DNA of 13,367 bases from Salinisphaera sp. UBA1666 (GTDB taxonomy: Bacteria; Pseudomonadota; Gammaproteobacteria; Nevskiales; Salinisphaeraceae). The position numbers and the translations under genes were made by a program. Below, one piece after another: positions 7,674 to 13,367 of the stretch. The stretch covers positions 1 through 13,367 of the forward strand of contig DCKU01000144.1 in NCBI GenBank assembly GCA_002320455.1, in the 5' to 3' direction. The notes below the pieces were generated by a model. That model saw nothing but the letters and a program-made list of their open reading frames with translations. It did not search any database and was not told where the DNA came from. Position 1 is the stretch's first letter. Each line of letters opens with the position of its first letter.

Positions 7674-9518
7674 ATGACCCACGCCGAACGCGAACGTGAT
7701 TTGTCAGACCGCCATCCCCTGGCGGGCACCGTCATGAGCGGGGCCGACATGATCGTGCAGGTACTCGCCGACGAAGGCGTGGATACCGTATTCGGCTATT
7801 CGGGCGGCGCCATCCTGCCGACGTACGACGCGATCTTTCGTTTCAACGCCGAGCACCATGATGCGATGCCGCTGATCGTGCCCGCCAACGAGCAAGGCGC
7901 GGGCTTCATGGCCGCCGGCTATGCCCGTGCCTCCGGGCACGTGGGCGTGGCCATGGTCACCTCCGGCCCGGGGGCCACCAACTGTGTCACCCCGGTACGC
8001 GATTCCATGGCCGACTCCGTGCCCATGGTGTTGATCTGTGGCCAGGTGGCCACGGCCGCGGTCGGCACGGATGCGTTCCAAGAGGCCCCGGTCTCAAACA
8101 TCATGTCGAGTGCGGCCAAGCACGTCTTCATGGTGACCGACCCGGCCAAGCTGGAATCTACCGTCCGCACGGCCTTCGAGATTGCCCGCTCGGGCCGCCC
8201 CGGTCCGGTGGTCATCGACGTGCCCAAGGACGTTCAGAACTGGGAAGGCACGTTCGAGGGAGAAGGCCTGCTGCCGGTGCCCGGCTATCGTCAGCGCATG
8301 CACGACCTGCGTGCCAGCGAGCTCACCGATGCCAAATGCCAGGCGTTTTTTGATCTGCTGGGCGACGCCGAGCGGCCGCTGATCTATGCCGGCGGCGGGG
8401 TCATCAACTCCGAGTCGGCCGCGGAAATGGCGGCCCTGGCCCAGGCCTTCGGTATTCCCGTGGTGACCACGCTCATGGGTATCGGTGCCTTCGACACCAC
8501 CGACGCGCTGGCCATGCACATGCTGGGCATGCACGGCACCGCGTTTGCCAACTATGCGGTCGAGGACTGTGACTTCCTAATCGCCATCGGCGCCCGTTTT
8601 GATGATCGCGTAGCCGGCGTGGCGCATGCGTTTGCGCCCAACGCCCGCGCGATCGCTCACTTCGACGCCGACGCCTCCGAGATCAACAAAGTCAAACATG
8701 TGGCCTGGCACCATGTGGGCCTGCTGGCGCCCAGTCTGTCGCGGATACTGGCCTATGGCCGCGAGCAGGGCTTTTCGCGTGATCTGGGCGACTGGCACCA
8801 GCATATCGCTGCGTTAAAGCGCGACTATGCGATGAACTATGATCGCGACAGCGCCTTGATCCAGCCTTATGCCGTCATCGAGGCCATCAATCATCACACG
8901 GACGGGCGCGCGGTGATTGCAACCGGCGTGGGCCAGCATCAGATGTGGGCCGCCCAGTACTTCGATTTCCGCGAGCCGCGGCTGTGGCTGACCTCGGGCT
9001 CCATGGGCACCATGGGCTTTGGCCTGCCCGCGGCCATCGGGGCCGCCTGTGCGCGGCGCGACAAGCTGGTCATCGATATCGACGGCGACGCCTCGATCCG
9101 CATGAACATCGGCGAGCTGGAGACCGCGACTACCTATGACCTGCCCGTGAAGGTTGTCGTGCTCAATAACAACGGCGACGGTATGGTCAAGCAATGGCAG
9201 AAGCTGTTCTTCAAGGGCCGTCTGTCGGCCTCGGACAAGTCGCTGCACAAGAAAGACTTCATCAAGGCCGCCGAGGCCGACGGCTTCGAATTTGCCAAAC
9301 GCGTGGCCGACCCGGCGGAACTGCAAGACACGATCGCCGACTTCCTGGCGTTCAAGGGCCCGGCGTTTCTTGAAGTCATGGTGGACCCGGACGCGGGTGT
9401 GTATCCGATGGTCGGGCCCGGCAAGACCTACAAGCAGATGATCACTGGCGACTGGATCAACAATCGCTACGCCGACGACGCGGGCGATACCGAAGTCGGC
9501 CCGTCGGAAATGTTCTGA
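7674..9518 (+). CDS. ilvB: Acetolactate synthase large (catalytic) subunit, atypical clade
   Basis: This 614-residue thiamine-diphosphate enzyme condenses pyruvate with pyruvate or 2-ketobutyrate in branched-chain amino acid synthesis. The full three-domain layout is present: the N-terminal pyrimidine-binding domain with Glu73 (ANEQGAGFMA), SGPGATN (97-103) and GTDAFQEA (131-138) with the conserved Gln136; a central domain; and the C-terminal cofactor domain with GTMGFGLPAAIGA (445-457) and GDASIRMN (471-478)...LNNN (497-500). Several spots differ from common bacterial IlvB/IlvI: GYSGG for GYPGG, NEQ for HEQ, and GDAS for GDGS (as in mitochondrial enzymes). The ATG is preceded by AGGA eight bases away. 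It diverges from ilvN and ends in a strong terminator, so it is a single-gene unit. Involvement in a pathway other than amino acid synthesis cannot be excluded, but ilvN/ilvC next door argue against it. Confidence 0.94.
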   Translation: MTHAERERDLSDRHPLAGTVMSGADMIVQVLADEGVDTVFGYSGGAILPTYDAIFRFNAEHHDAMPLIVPANEQGAGFMAAGYARASGHVGVAMVTSGPGATNCVTPVRDSMADSVPMVLICGQVATAAVGTDAFQEAPVSNIMSSAAKHVFMVTDPAKLESTVRTAFEIARSGRPGPVVIDVPKDVQNWEGTFEGEGLLPVPGYRQRMHDLRASELTDAKCQAFFDLLGDAERPLIYAGGGVINSESAAEMAALAQAFGIPVVTTLMGIGAFDTTDALAMHMLGMHGTAFANYAVEDCDFLIAIGARFDDRVAGVAHAFAPNARAIAHFDADASEINKVKHVAWHHVGLLAPSLSRILAYGREQGFSRDLGDWHQHIAALKRDYAMNYDRDSALIQPYAVIEAINHHTDGRAVIATGVGQHQMWAAQYFDFREPRLWLTSGSMGTMGFGLPAAIGAACARRDKLVIDIDGDASIRMNIGELETATTYDLPVKVVVLNNNGDGMVKQWQKLFFKGRLSASDKSLHKKDFIKAAEADGFEFAKRVADPAELQDTIADFLAFKGPAFLEVMVDPDAGVYPMVGPGKTYKQMITGDWINNRYADDAGDTEVGPSEMF

Positions 9519-9542
9519 CGCGCCGGCGAGAAGTACCTGACA

Positions 9543-9570
9543 AAGACCGGCGTGATGCCGGTCTTTTTTT
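9543..9570 (+). terminator. Intrinsic terminator after ilvB
   Basis: The perfect nine-base-pair stem AAGACCGGC / GCCGGTCTT (9543-9551 and 9557-9565) encloses a five-base loop. The stem's last two T are part of a run of seven T (9564-9570). It begins about 25 bases after the ilvB stop. Confidence 0.95.
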
Positions 9571-9660
9571 GCGCGAAGCGTCTTGGAGCGCATTCGAACG
9601 ACGCAGCTCGGTGGCCGACCCGAAAAAATACCGGGTTACAAACGACCGTTCGGATGCAAT

Positions 9661-9681
9661 GGTTGTCTGTCACATACAACC
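9661..9681. promoter_or_regulatory. Dyad, possible operator upstream of the SDR-like gene
   Basis: GGTTGT (9661-9666) and ACAACC (9676-9681) are inverted repeats, with an inner TG/CA pair that makes eight of nine half-site positions symmetric. It lies about 40 bases before the start of the next gene, in a 150-bp gap after a terminator, where a promoter is expected. No convincing -35/-10 pair was found, and no regulator gene is adjacent. Confidence 0.3.
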
Positions 9682-9722
9682 CACGCCTGCGATATGGTTT
9701 TCAGGCGTCACCGGAGATCAGC

Positions 9723-10361
9723 ATGCACGTACTCGTCGTCGGTTCACACGGCCAGATCGGACAACGTCTCGTTCGCGCACTCGAACGTTCAAGCCACACC
9801 TCTCGCGCGATGGTTCGCGATACCGGCCAGCGCGATACGCTTGGCGCTCTCGGTGCCAACGAAGTGACGGTGGCCGATCTCGAAGACGATTGTAGCCAGG
9901 CCCTAGTGGGCTGCGACGCCGTGATCTTCACCGCGGGGTCCGGCGGACATACCTCGGCCGAAAAGACCAAGGACGTAGATCGCAACGGGGCTATTTCCAT
10001 CATCGACCAGGCCGCGGCGGCGGGTATCCGTCGCTTCATCATCGTCTCGTCGATGAACGCCGACACGCCCGAGAACGGCTCGGAGGCGATGCAACACTAT
10101 TTCCGGGCCAAGGGGGCCGCCGATAATCACCTGCGCGAGTCGGGTCTGGACTATACGATCGTGCGCCCCGGCAAACTGACCGATGGCGCTGGCACCGGCC
10201 GGGTCGATATCGCCAAGGATCTCGGCCGCTACGGCGAGGTCACGCGTGACGACGTGGCCGACGTTCTAGTGGCGACACTGGAAATGCCCAACACCTTCGG
10301 ACGACACTTCGAACTGCTGGCCGGCGAGACGCCGATCGCCCAGGCGTTACTGGGTATTTAG
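9723..10361 (+). CDS. NAD(P)H-binding atypical SDR protein (YwnB/YhfK-like)
   Basis: This 212-residue cytosolic protein belongs to the atypical short-chain dehydrogenase / NAD(P)H-binding group. The Rossmann glycine motif GSHGQIG is at residues 7-13, followed by a cofactor-loop Arg-rich segment (RAMVRD). IIVSSMNAD stands in the usual strand-5 position, YFRAK provides a Tyr-x3-Lys pair, and SGLDYTIVRPGKLTD is the family's strongly conserved block. Members act as reductases or redox sensors, mostly of unknown substrate. The frame stays open upstream to 9552, but the ATG at 9723 begins right at the Rossmann strand (MHVLVVGSHG) and has GGAG about seven bases upstream. The alkA-like gene starts three bases after its stop, so the two are probably co-transcribed. 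Confidence 0.88.
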   Translation: MHVLVVGSHGQIGQRLVRALERSSHTSRAMVRDTGQRDTLGALGANEVTVADLEDDCSQALVGCDAVIFTAGSGGHTSAEKTKDVDRNGAISIIDQAAAAGIRRFIIVSSMNADTPENGSEAMQHYFRAKGAADNHLRESGLDYTIVRPGKLTDGAGTGRVDIAKDLGRYGEVTRDDVADVLVATLEMPNTFGRHFELLAGETPIAQALLGI

Positions 10362-10364
10362 CTC

Positions 10365-11036
10365 GTGAGCGATGACGCCCTGCGCCCCACCCGTCTGAGC
10401 TTTGACCCGGCCGTGGCCCAAGCCCATCTCGCCGCGGTCGATCCGATCCTGGGCCGGGTGATCGCCGAGCGCGGGCCTTATGCCCCCTCGACCACCGCCG
10501 CCCCGGATGTCTTTCACTCGCTCATGCGAGCAATTGTCTACCAGCAACTGTCCGGCAAGGCCGCGGGCACGATCCACGGACGTGTGCTGGCCGCGCTGGG
10601 CGCAGCGGATGCGCCCGGCCCCCGGGCGATTCTGGCCACCGATACCGACACGCTGCGCGGCGCCGGCTTGTCAGCCAATAAAGAAGCCAGCCTGCGCGCG
10701 TTAGCCATGGCCGCGACGGCCGGCGAGCTGCCTGACGAAACACGCCTGGCCGACTACAGCGACGCCGAACTCATCGACGCCTATTCGGCGATTCGCGGCA
10801 TTGGCCGCTGGACCGTCGAGATGCTGCTGCTGTTTCATCTGGGCCGGCCCGACGTTATGCCGATCCACGATCTCGGCGTACGCAAAGGCTTTGCCGCGGT
10901 TTATGGCCTGGCCGAGCTGCCCAAGCCGAAAGCGTTGGAGGCTGCCTGCGAAGCCTGGCGGCCGTACCGCTCGGTGGGCAGCTGGTTCATGTGGCGCGCG
11001 CTGGAAGCCGCTGAGGCCAAGCCGCAGCCCGGCTGA
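10365..11036 (+). CDS. DNA-3-methyladenine glycosylase II (AlkA-type, HhH-GPD)
   Basis: This 223-residue base-excision repair enzyme would remove alkylated purines from DNA. Hallmarks are AIVYQQLSGKAA (56-67), a helix-hairpin-helix AIRGIGRWTVEM (142-153) and the following IHDLGVRKG with the catalytic Asp169. The C-terminal WRPYRSVGSWFMWR matches the family's closing helix. It lacks the N-terminal ada-like domain of E. coli AlkA, as in the shorter Mag/yeast-like forms. Translation appears to begin at GTG 10365, only three bases after the SDR stop. No ATG or clear Shine-Dalgarno is available, which suggests coupling to the gene before. It converges on the quinone oxidoreductase gene, with 11 bases between stops and no visible terminator. 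Confidence 0.92.
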   Translation: MSDDALRPTRLSFDPAVAQAHLAAVDPILGRVIAERGPYAPSTTAAPDVFHSLMRAIVYQQLSGKAAGTIHGRVLAALGAADAPGPRAILATDTDTLRGAGLSANKEASLRALAMAATAGELPDETRLADYSDAELIDAYSAIRGIGRWTVEMLLLFHLGRPDVMPIHDLGVRKGFAAVYGLAELPKPKALEAACEAWRPYRSVGSWFMWRALEAAEAKPQPG

Positions 11037-11047
11037 ACGCGTCCCTC

Positions 11048-12049
11048 TCAGTCACGCACCAGCACAATCTTGCCCATGTGCTGACCGGATTCCATGGCGT
11101 TCTGCGCGGCCATGGCGTCTTCGAAGTCAAACGTCCGGTCGACGATCGGGCGAAGGCGTCCGGCCTCGAACAGCGGCCGCAGCCGGTCGTCGAAGATGTG
11201 GGCCAGCTCGATCTTGCGCTCCAGAGGCAGGCTGCGCATGGTCATGGCGACGATCGACAGGCGACGCATCAGAAGCTGGGTCATATCCAGTTGGGTCTTG
11301 GTGCCGCCCAGCACACCGATCTGTACCTGACGGCCCTCGGGGCGCAGGCTGGCCAGGTTGTCGGCCAGAGCCGAGGCGCCGACGAAGTCCAGTACCAGAT
11401 GCGCCCCGCCGGCGTGTTGCTGAACCGCCTCGGACACACCGTCGTCGCCGTCGACCAGGCTCAGGTCATAGGCCTGTGGCATGCCCTGGGCCTTGAAGCG
11501 CGCGGCCACCTCATCAAGACGGGCCCGGCTGCGGCTGGTGGCAATCGAGCGTGCGCCCAGCGCGTGAATCAGCTGCAACGCGGCTAATCCCACGCCCGAG
11601 GTGGCCCCGCGCACCAGCGCCCACTGGCCCGGCGCCAGGCCGCCCTCCAGAAACAGCCCGCGATATGCGGTCAGAAACGCTTCCGGCATGGCCGCCGCCT
11701 GGGCGTGATCGTAGTAGGCCGGCGGACGGATGGTGTCGCGCTCGTGTACGACCACTTTTTCGGCGTAGGCGCCGCCGCCGATCAGGCCCATGACCGAGTC
11801 GCCCACCTTGTGCAGTGTCACCCGCTTACCCACGGCGGCCACTTCGCCGGCGTATTCCAGCCCCGGGCGCCGCGGATCAAAACCGGGCGGCGGCGGATAC
11901 GCGCCCTTGCGCTGCATGAGATCGGCCCGGTTCAGCCCCACGGCTCTTACGTCCACCAGGATCTCGTCCGGCCCGGGGCGCGGGGTCTTGATCTCTTCCA
12001 GGCTCATGCCATCAGAATGTTCGGCGTCATCGATCAGCCATGCACGCAT
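11048..12049 (-). CDS. PIG3-like NAD(P)H quinone oxidoreductase (MDR superfamily)
   Basis: This 333-residue cytosolic zinc-free medium-chain reductase/dehydrogenase is of the zeta-crystallin/PIG3 type and is expected to reduce quinones with NADPH. The catalytic-domain segment VGLNRADLMQRKGAYPPPPG (37-56) followed by PGLEYAGEVAAVG is highly typical of the PIG3 branch. The cofactor-binding strand reads RGATSGVGLAALQL (147-160). The zinc-coordinating cysteine lobe of alcohol dehydrogenases is absent. The frame stays open to 12109. The ATG at 12047-12049 is preferred because the protein then opens MRAWLIDD as relatives do and AAGGA lies about ten bases upstream. It diverges from the lipoprotein gene across a 207-bp gap and is likely transcribed alone. 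Confidence 0.92.
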   Translation of the reverse strand: MRAWLIDDAEHSDGMSLEEIKTPRPGPDEILVDVRAVGLNRADLMQRKGAYPPPPGFDPRRPGLEYAGEVAAVGKRVTLHKVGDSVMGLIGGGAYAEKVVVHERDTIRPPAYYDHAQAAAMPEAFLTAYRGLFLEGGLAPGQWALVRGATSGVGLAALQLIHALGARSIATSRSRARLDEVAARFKAQGMPQAYDLSLVDGDDGVSEAVQQHAGGAHLVLDFVGASALADNLASLRPEGRQVQIGVLGGTKTQLDMTQLLMRRLSIVAMTMRSLPLERKIELAHIFDDRLRPLFEAGRLRPIVDRTFDFEDAMAAQNAMESGQHMGKIVLVRD

Positions 12050-12256
12050 TACGGTCTCATCCTTCGCTGGGGCCGGTGTTCGGGCGACGATACACATCCC
12101 GATACGCAAAATGAACGACGCGAGATCGTCTTTTGGCGCCGGGCGTATTCATCGCGGGTCAAGCACGCGGTATGCTCAATACCTGTTTTGACGATGCGCA
12201 CGATACCGCATCGCCCGGCCCCCGGCTTGGCACACTCTGAATTAGGGAGTTTTGAT

Positions 12257-12724
12257 ATGAAAAAGACGCTTTCCATCATCGCTGCCACCGCGCTGTCGGT
12301 GGCCATGCTCGGCGGCTGTGCCGGCTCCGGCTGGAACAACTCGGATACGGGCACCGTGCTGGGCGGCGTGGCCGGCGGCGCGCTGGGCAGCCAGATCGGC
12401 AGCGGCACCGGCTCGACCATCGCCACGGTCGTGGGCACGCTGGCCGGCGCGGGCTTGGGCAACTATATCGGCGGGCGTTTTGATAACCGCGACCGTCGCC
12501 AGTTCGGCAGCGCCCTGGAGTCCAACCAGACGGGCAATACCTCGCGCTGGACCAACCCGGATACCAACGGCACCTACTCTGTGACGCCCACCAACACCTA
12601 TCGTCAGGGCGATCAGCCGTGTCGTGAGTTCACCATGAACGCCAACGTCCAAGGCAACGCCGACAAGGTGACCGGCACTGCCTGTCGTCAGAGCGACGGC
12701 AGCTGGAAAGTGGTCAACAGCTGA
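12257..12724 (+). CDS. Glycine-zipper 2TM-domain lipoprotein (17 kDa surface antigen-like)
   Basis: This 155-residue outer-membrane lipoprotein has a type II signal peptide (MKKTLSIIAATALSVAM), lipobox LGGC and lipid-anchored Cys21. Ala at +2 favours outer-membrane sorting. A glycine zipper follows (about 33-75: GTVLGGVAGGALGSQIGSG, then GTLAGAGLGNYIGG), two hairpin-like hydrophobic stretches with regular Gly spacing. The C-terminal domain has paired cysteines in CREFTMNANVQG and GTACRQSDGSW, as in the Rickettsia 17-kDa antigen family. The role is probably envelope integrity but is not established. The ATG at 12257 has AGGGAG seven bases upstream. The frame is open far upstream (to 11705) only as antisense of the oxidoreductase gene, and the signal peptide fixes the true start. 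A strong terminator follows. Confidence 0.93.
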   Translation: MKKTLSIIAATALSVAMLGGCAGSGWNNSDTGTVLGGVAGGALGSQIGSGTGSTIATVVGTLAGAGLGNYIGGRFDNRDRRQFGSALESNQTGNTSRWTNPDTNGTYSVTPTNTYRQGDQPCREFTMNANVQGNADKVTGTACRQSDGSWKVVNS

Positions 12725-12750
12725 TCGCGCGCGTTGCGCAAGCCACGCCA

Positions 12751-12776
12751 AAGGCCGGGTTCGCCCGGCCTTTTTT
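12751..12776 (+). terminator. Intrinsic terminator after the lipoprotein gene
   Basis: The perfect nine-base-pair stem AAGGCCGGG / CCCGGCCTT (12751-12759 and 12764-12772) has a four-base TTCG loop. The stem's terminal TT is part of a run of six T (12771-12776). It begins about 26 bases after the lipoprotein stop. Confidence 0.95.
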
Positions 12777-12812
12777 GTATGCTTGGGCATCGCTTAACCA
12801 CCCTGTATCCAC

Positions 12813-13238
12813 ATGCCCGAGCGCCCTACCCGAGCCGACTACGGCTGGTTCTGTCATCTGGCCACCCGCTGGATGGATAACGATGTCTATGGGCACGTTA
12901 ACAACGTGACCTATTACTCGTATTTCGATACTGCGGCCAACCGCTATCTCATCGAGCACGGCGGCCTGGATATCCACGCCGCTCCGGTGGTGGGTTTTGT
13001 GGTCAGCTCGTCTTGCGAGTTTCATGCGCCGGTGGCATTTCCCGACGACTTAGCCATCGGCTTGCGGGTCGAGCGCCTGGGCGGGCGCTCGGCCACGTAC
13101 GGCTTCGCCGTATTCTGCGGCGACGAAGACCAGGCACGGGCCACTGCGTCTTTCACCCACGTATTCGTCGAGCGGGCCAGCGGCAAGGCGGTCGCCATTC
13201 CCGCGCCCATTCGCAGCGCACTCGAACGCCTGACATAA
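12813..13238 (+). CDS. Hotdog-fold acyl-CoA thioesterase (4HBT-like)
   Basis: This 141-residue cytosolic protein has the 4-hydroxybenzoyl-CoA-thioesterase-like hotdog fold and would hydrolyse an acyl-CoA or acyl-ACP thioester. The defining segment is RWMDNDVYGHVNNVTYYSYFD (residues 19-39), matching the family pattern RWxDxDxxGHVNNxxYxxYF, whose Asp residues lie at the active site. SSCEFHAPVAFPDDLAIGL and the closing FTHVFVERASGKAVAIP fit the remaining strands. The length is normal for a single hotdog domain. The start follows the lipoprotein terminator by 36 bases and has no Shine-Dalgarno, so the message may be leaderless or have a very short leader. Its stop is followed after 12 bases by the right-edge repeat. 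The substrate cannot be told. Confidence 0.88.
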   Translation: MPERPTRADYGWFCHLATRWMDNDVYGHVNNVTYYSYFDTAANRYLIEHGGLDIHAAPVVGFVVSSSCEFHAPVAFPDDLAIGLRVERLGGRSATYGFAVFCGDEDQARATASFTHVFVERASGKAVAIPAPIRSALERLT

Positions 13239-13250
13239 AAAAGCGGGACA

Positions 13251-13367
13251 AGGGCGTGTCGTGATGAGATAAGGCGGCGCATCGGCGGCCAAGCCGCGGC
13301 AAGACAAGGCATCGCGAGCGTCGCGTGGTCGCTCCACGTGAGCGAGCCCTTAAAAATCAACCATGGC
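13251..13367 (+). repeat. Intergenic repeat, right-edge copy (truncated by the window)
   Basis: This is the plus-strand counterpart of the left-edge element, beginning AGGGCGTGTCGT 12 bases after the thioesterase stop. 29 of the first 34 positions agree. A GCGGC-caa-GCCGC hairpin (13285-13297) follows in the place where the left copy has GCCCG-cgc-CGGGC. Further on is a second perfect dyad, TCGCTC-cacgt-GAGCGA (13329-13345), then CCCTTAAAAATC. The opposite strand is open through part of it (for example YLITTRPCP in one frame). The left copy also reads YLMTTRPR, so spurious small proteins may have been annotated from this repeat elsewhere. The right end lies outside the window. Confidence 0.6.

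Noticed and set aside
8814..9593. Long minus-strand open frame opposite the end of ilvB
   Set aside because: It is a shadow of a well-conserved coding sequence and has no domain signature. Its start would lie beyond the ilvB terminator.
12169..12183. GGTAT-gctca-ATACC inverted repeat in the oxidoreductase/lipoprotein gap as an operator or terminator
   Set aside because: Five-base AT-rich arms are too weak for a terminator, and too short to claim as an operator without conservation data. No clear promoter boxes are placed around it.
12188..12193. TTGACG as a -35 box for the lipoprotein gene
   Set aside because: No acceptable -10 hexamer lies 15-19 bases downstream, because the spacer region is followed by TCGCCCGG.
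11705..12256. In-frame upstream extension of the lipoprotein gene
   Set aside because: The extension is antisense to the oxidoreductase gene. The signal peptide, lipobox and Shine-Dalgarno place the true start at 12257.
13022..13360. Minus-strand open frame spanning the right-edge repeat and the thioesterase end
   Set aside because: Most of it is antisense to the thioesterase and the rest is repeat sequence. It has no domain, and I treat it as spurious.

Overview
This is a GC-rich, densely coded chromosomal window from a bacterium, most likely a gammaproteobacterium. The evidence is the ilvN-ilvC-psd-pssA gene order (Pseudomonas-like genomes have ilvI-ilvH-ilvC-pssA), a gammaproteobacterial-style uracil-DNA glycosylase with a long Ala/Pro linker, and a Rickettsia-17-kDa-type glycine-zipper lipoprotein. 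A halophile such as Salinisphaera is a guess from overall flavour, not a demonstrated assignment. I see no tRNA, rRNA, CRISPR array, phage gene or transposase.

The left half (62-7446) is one long minus-strand gene train. In transcription order it holds ilvN (acetolactate synthase small subunit), ilvC (ketol-acid reductoisomerase), a phosphatidylserine-decarboxylase-family gene, pssA (phosphatidylserine synthase), a multi-pass membrane protein broken by a nine-base G tract, a family-4-type uracil-DNA glycosylase, rimI and a UMF1-type major facilitator. The last three are joined by ATGA stop/start overlaps. The train mixes branched-chain amino acid synthesis, phospholipid synthesis, DNA repair, protein acetylation and transport.

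In the centre, the acetolactate synthase large subunit gene (7674-9518) is transcribed divergently from ilvN out of a 227-bp shared region, instead of leading an ilvB-ilvN-ilvC operon. Its sequence is atypical. It ends in a strong intrinsic terminator.

The right half holds an NAD(P)H-binding SDR-like gene and an AlkA-type DNA glycosylase, which form a plus-strand pair. A convergent PIG3-like quinone oxidoreductase follows, then a divergent glycine-zipper lipoprotein with a strong terminator, then a hotdog-fold thioesterase. No intergenic gap exceeds about 230 bp.

Points that stand out:
(1) A related intergenic repeat lies at both window edges in opposite orientation, each copy directly 3' of a gene. 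29 of its first 34 positions are identical, and a small hairpin follows at the same offset with different but still complementary arms.
(2) The Psd-family protein seems to have lost two of the three catalytic residues.
(3) The uracil-DNA glycosylase lacks all four cysteines expected to hold its iron-sulphur cluster.
(4) ilvB is inverted and divergent in sequence.
(5) The membrane-protein gene is broken at a homopolymer.
No clearly new multi-gene system is visible. The most novel material is the repeat family and the two enzyme-like proteins with missing signature residues.
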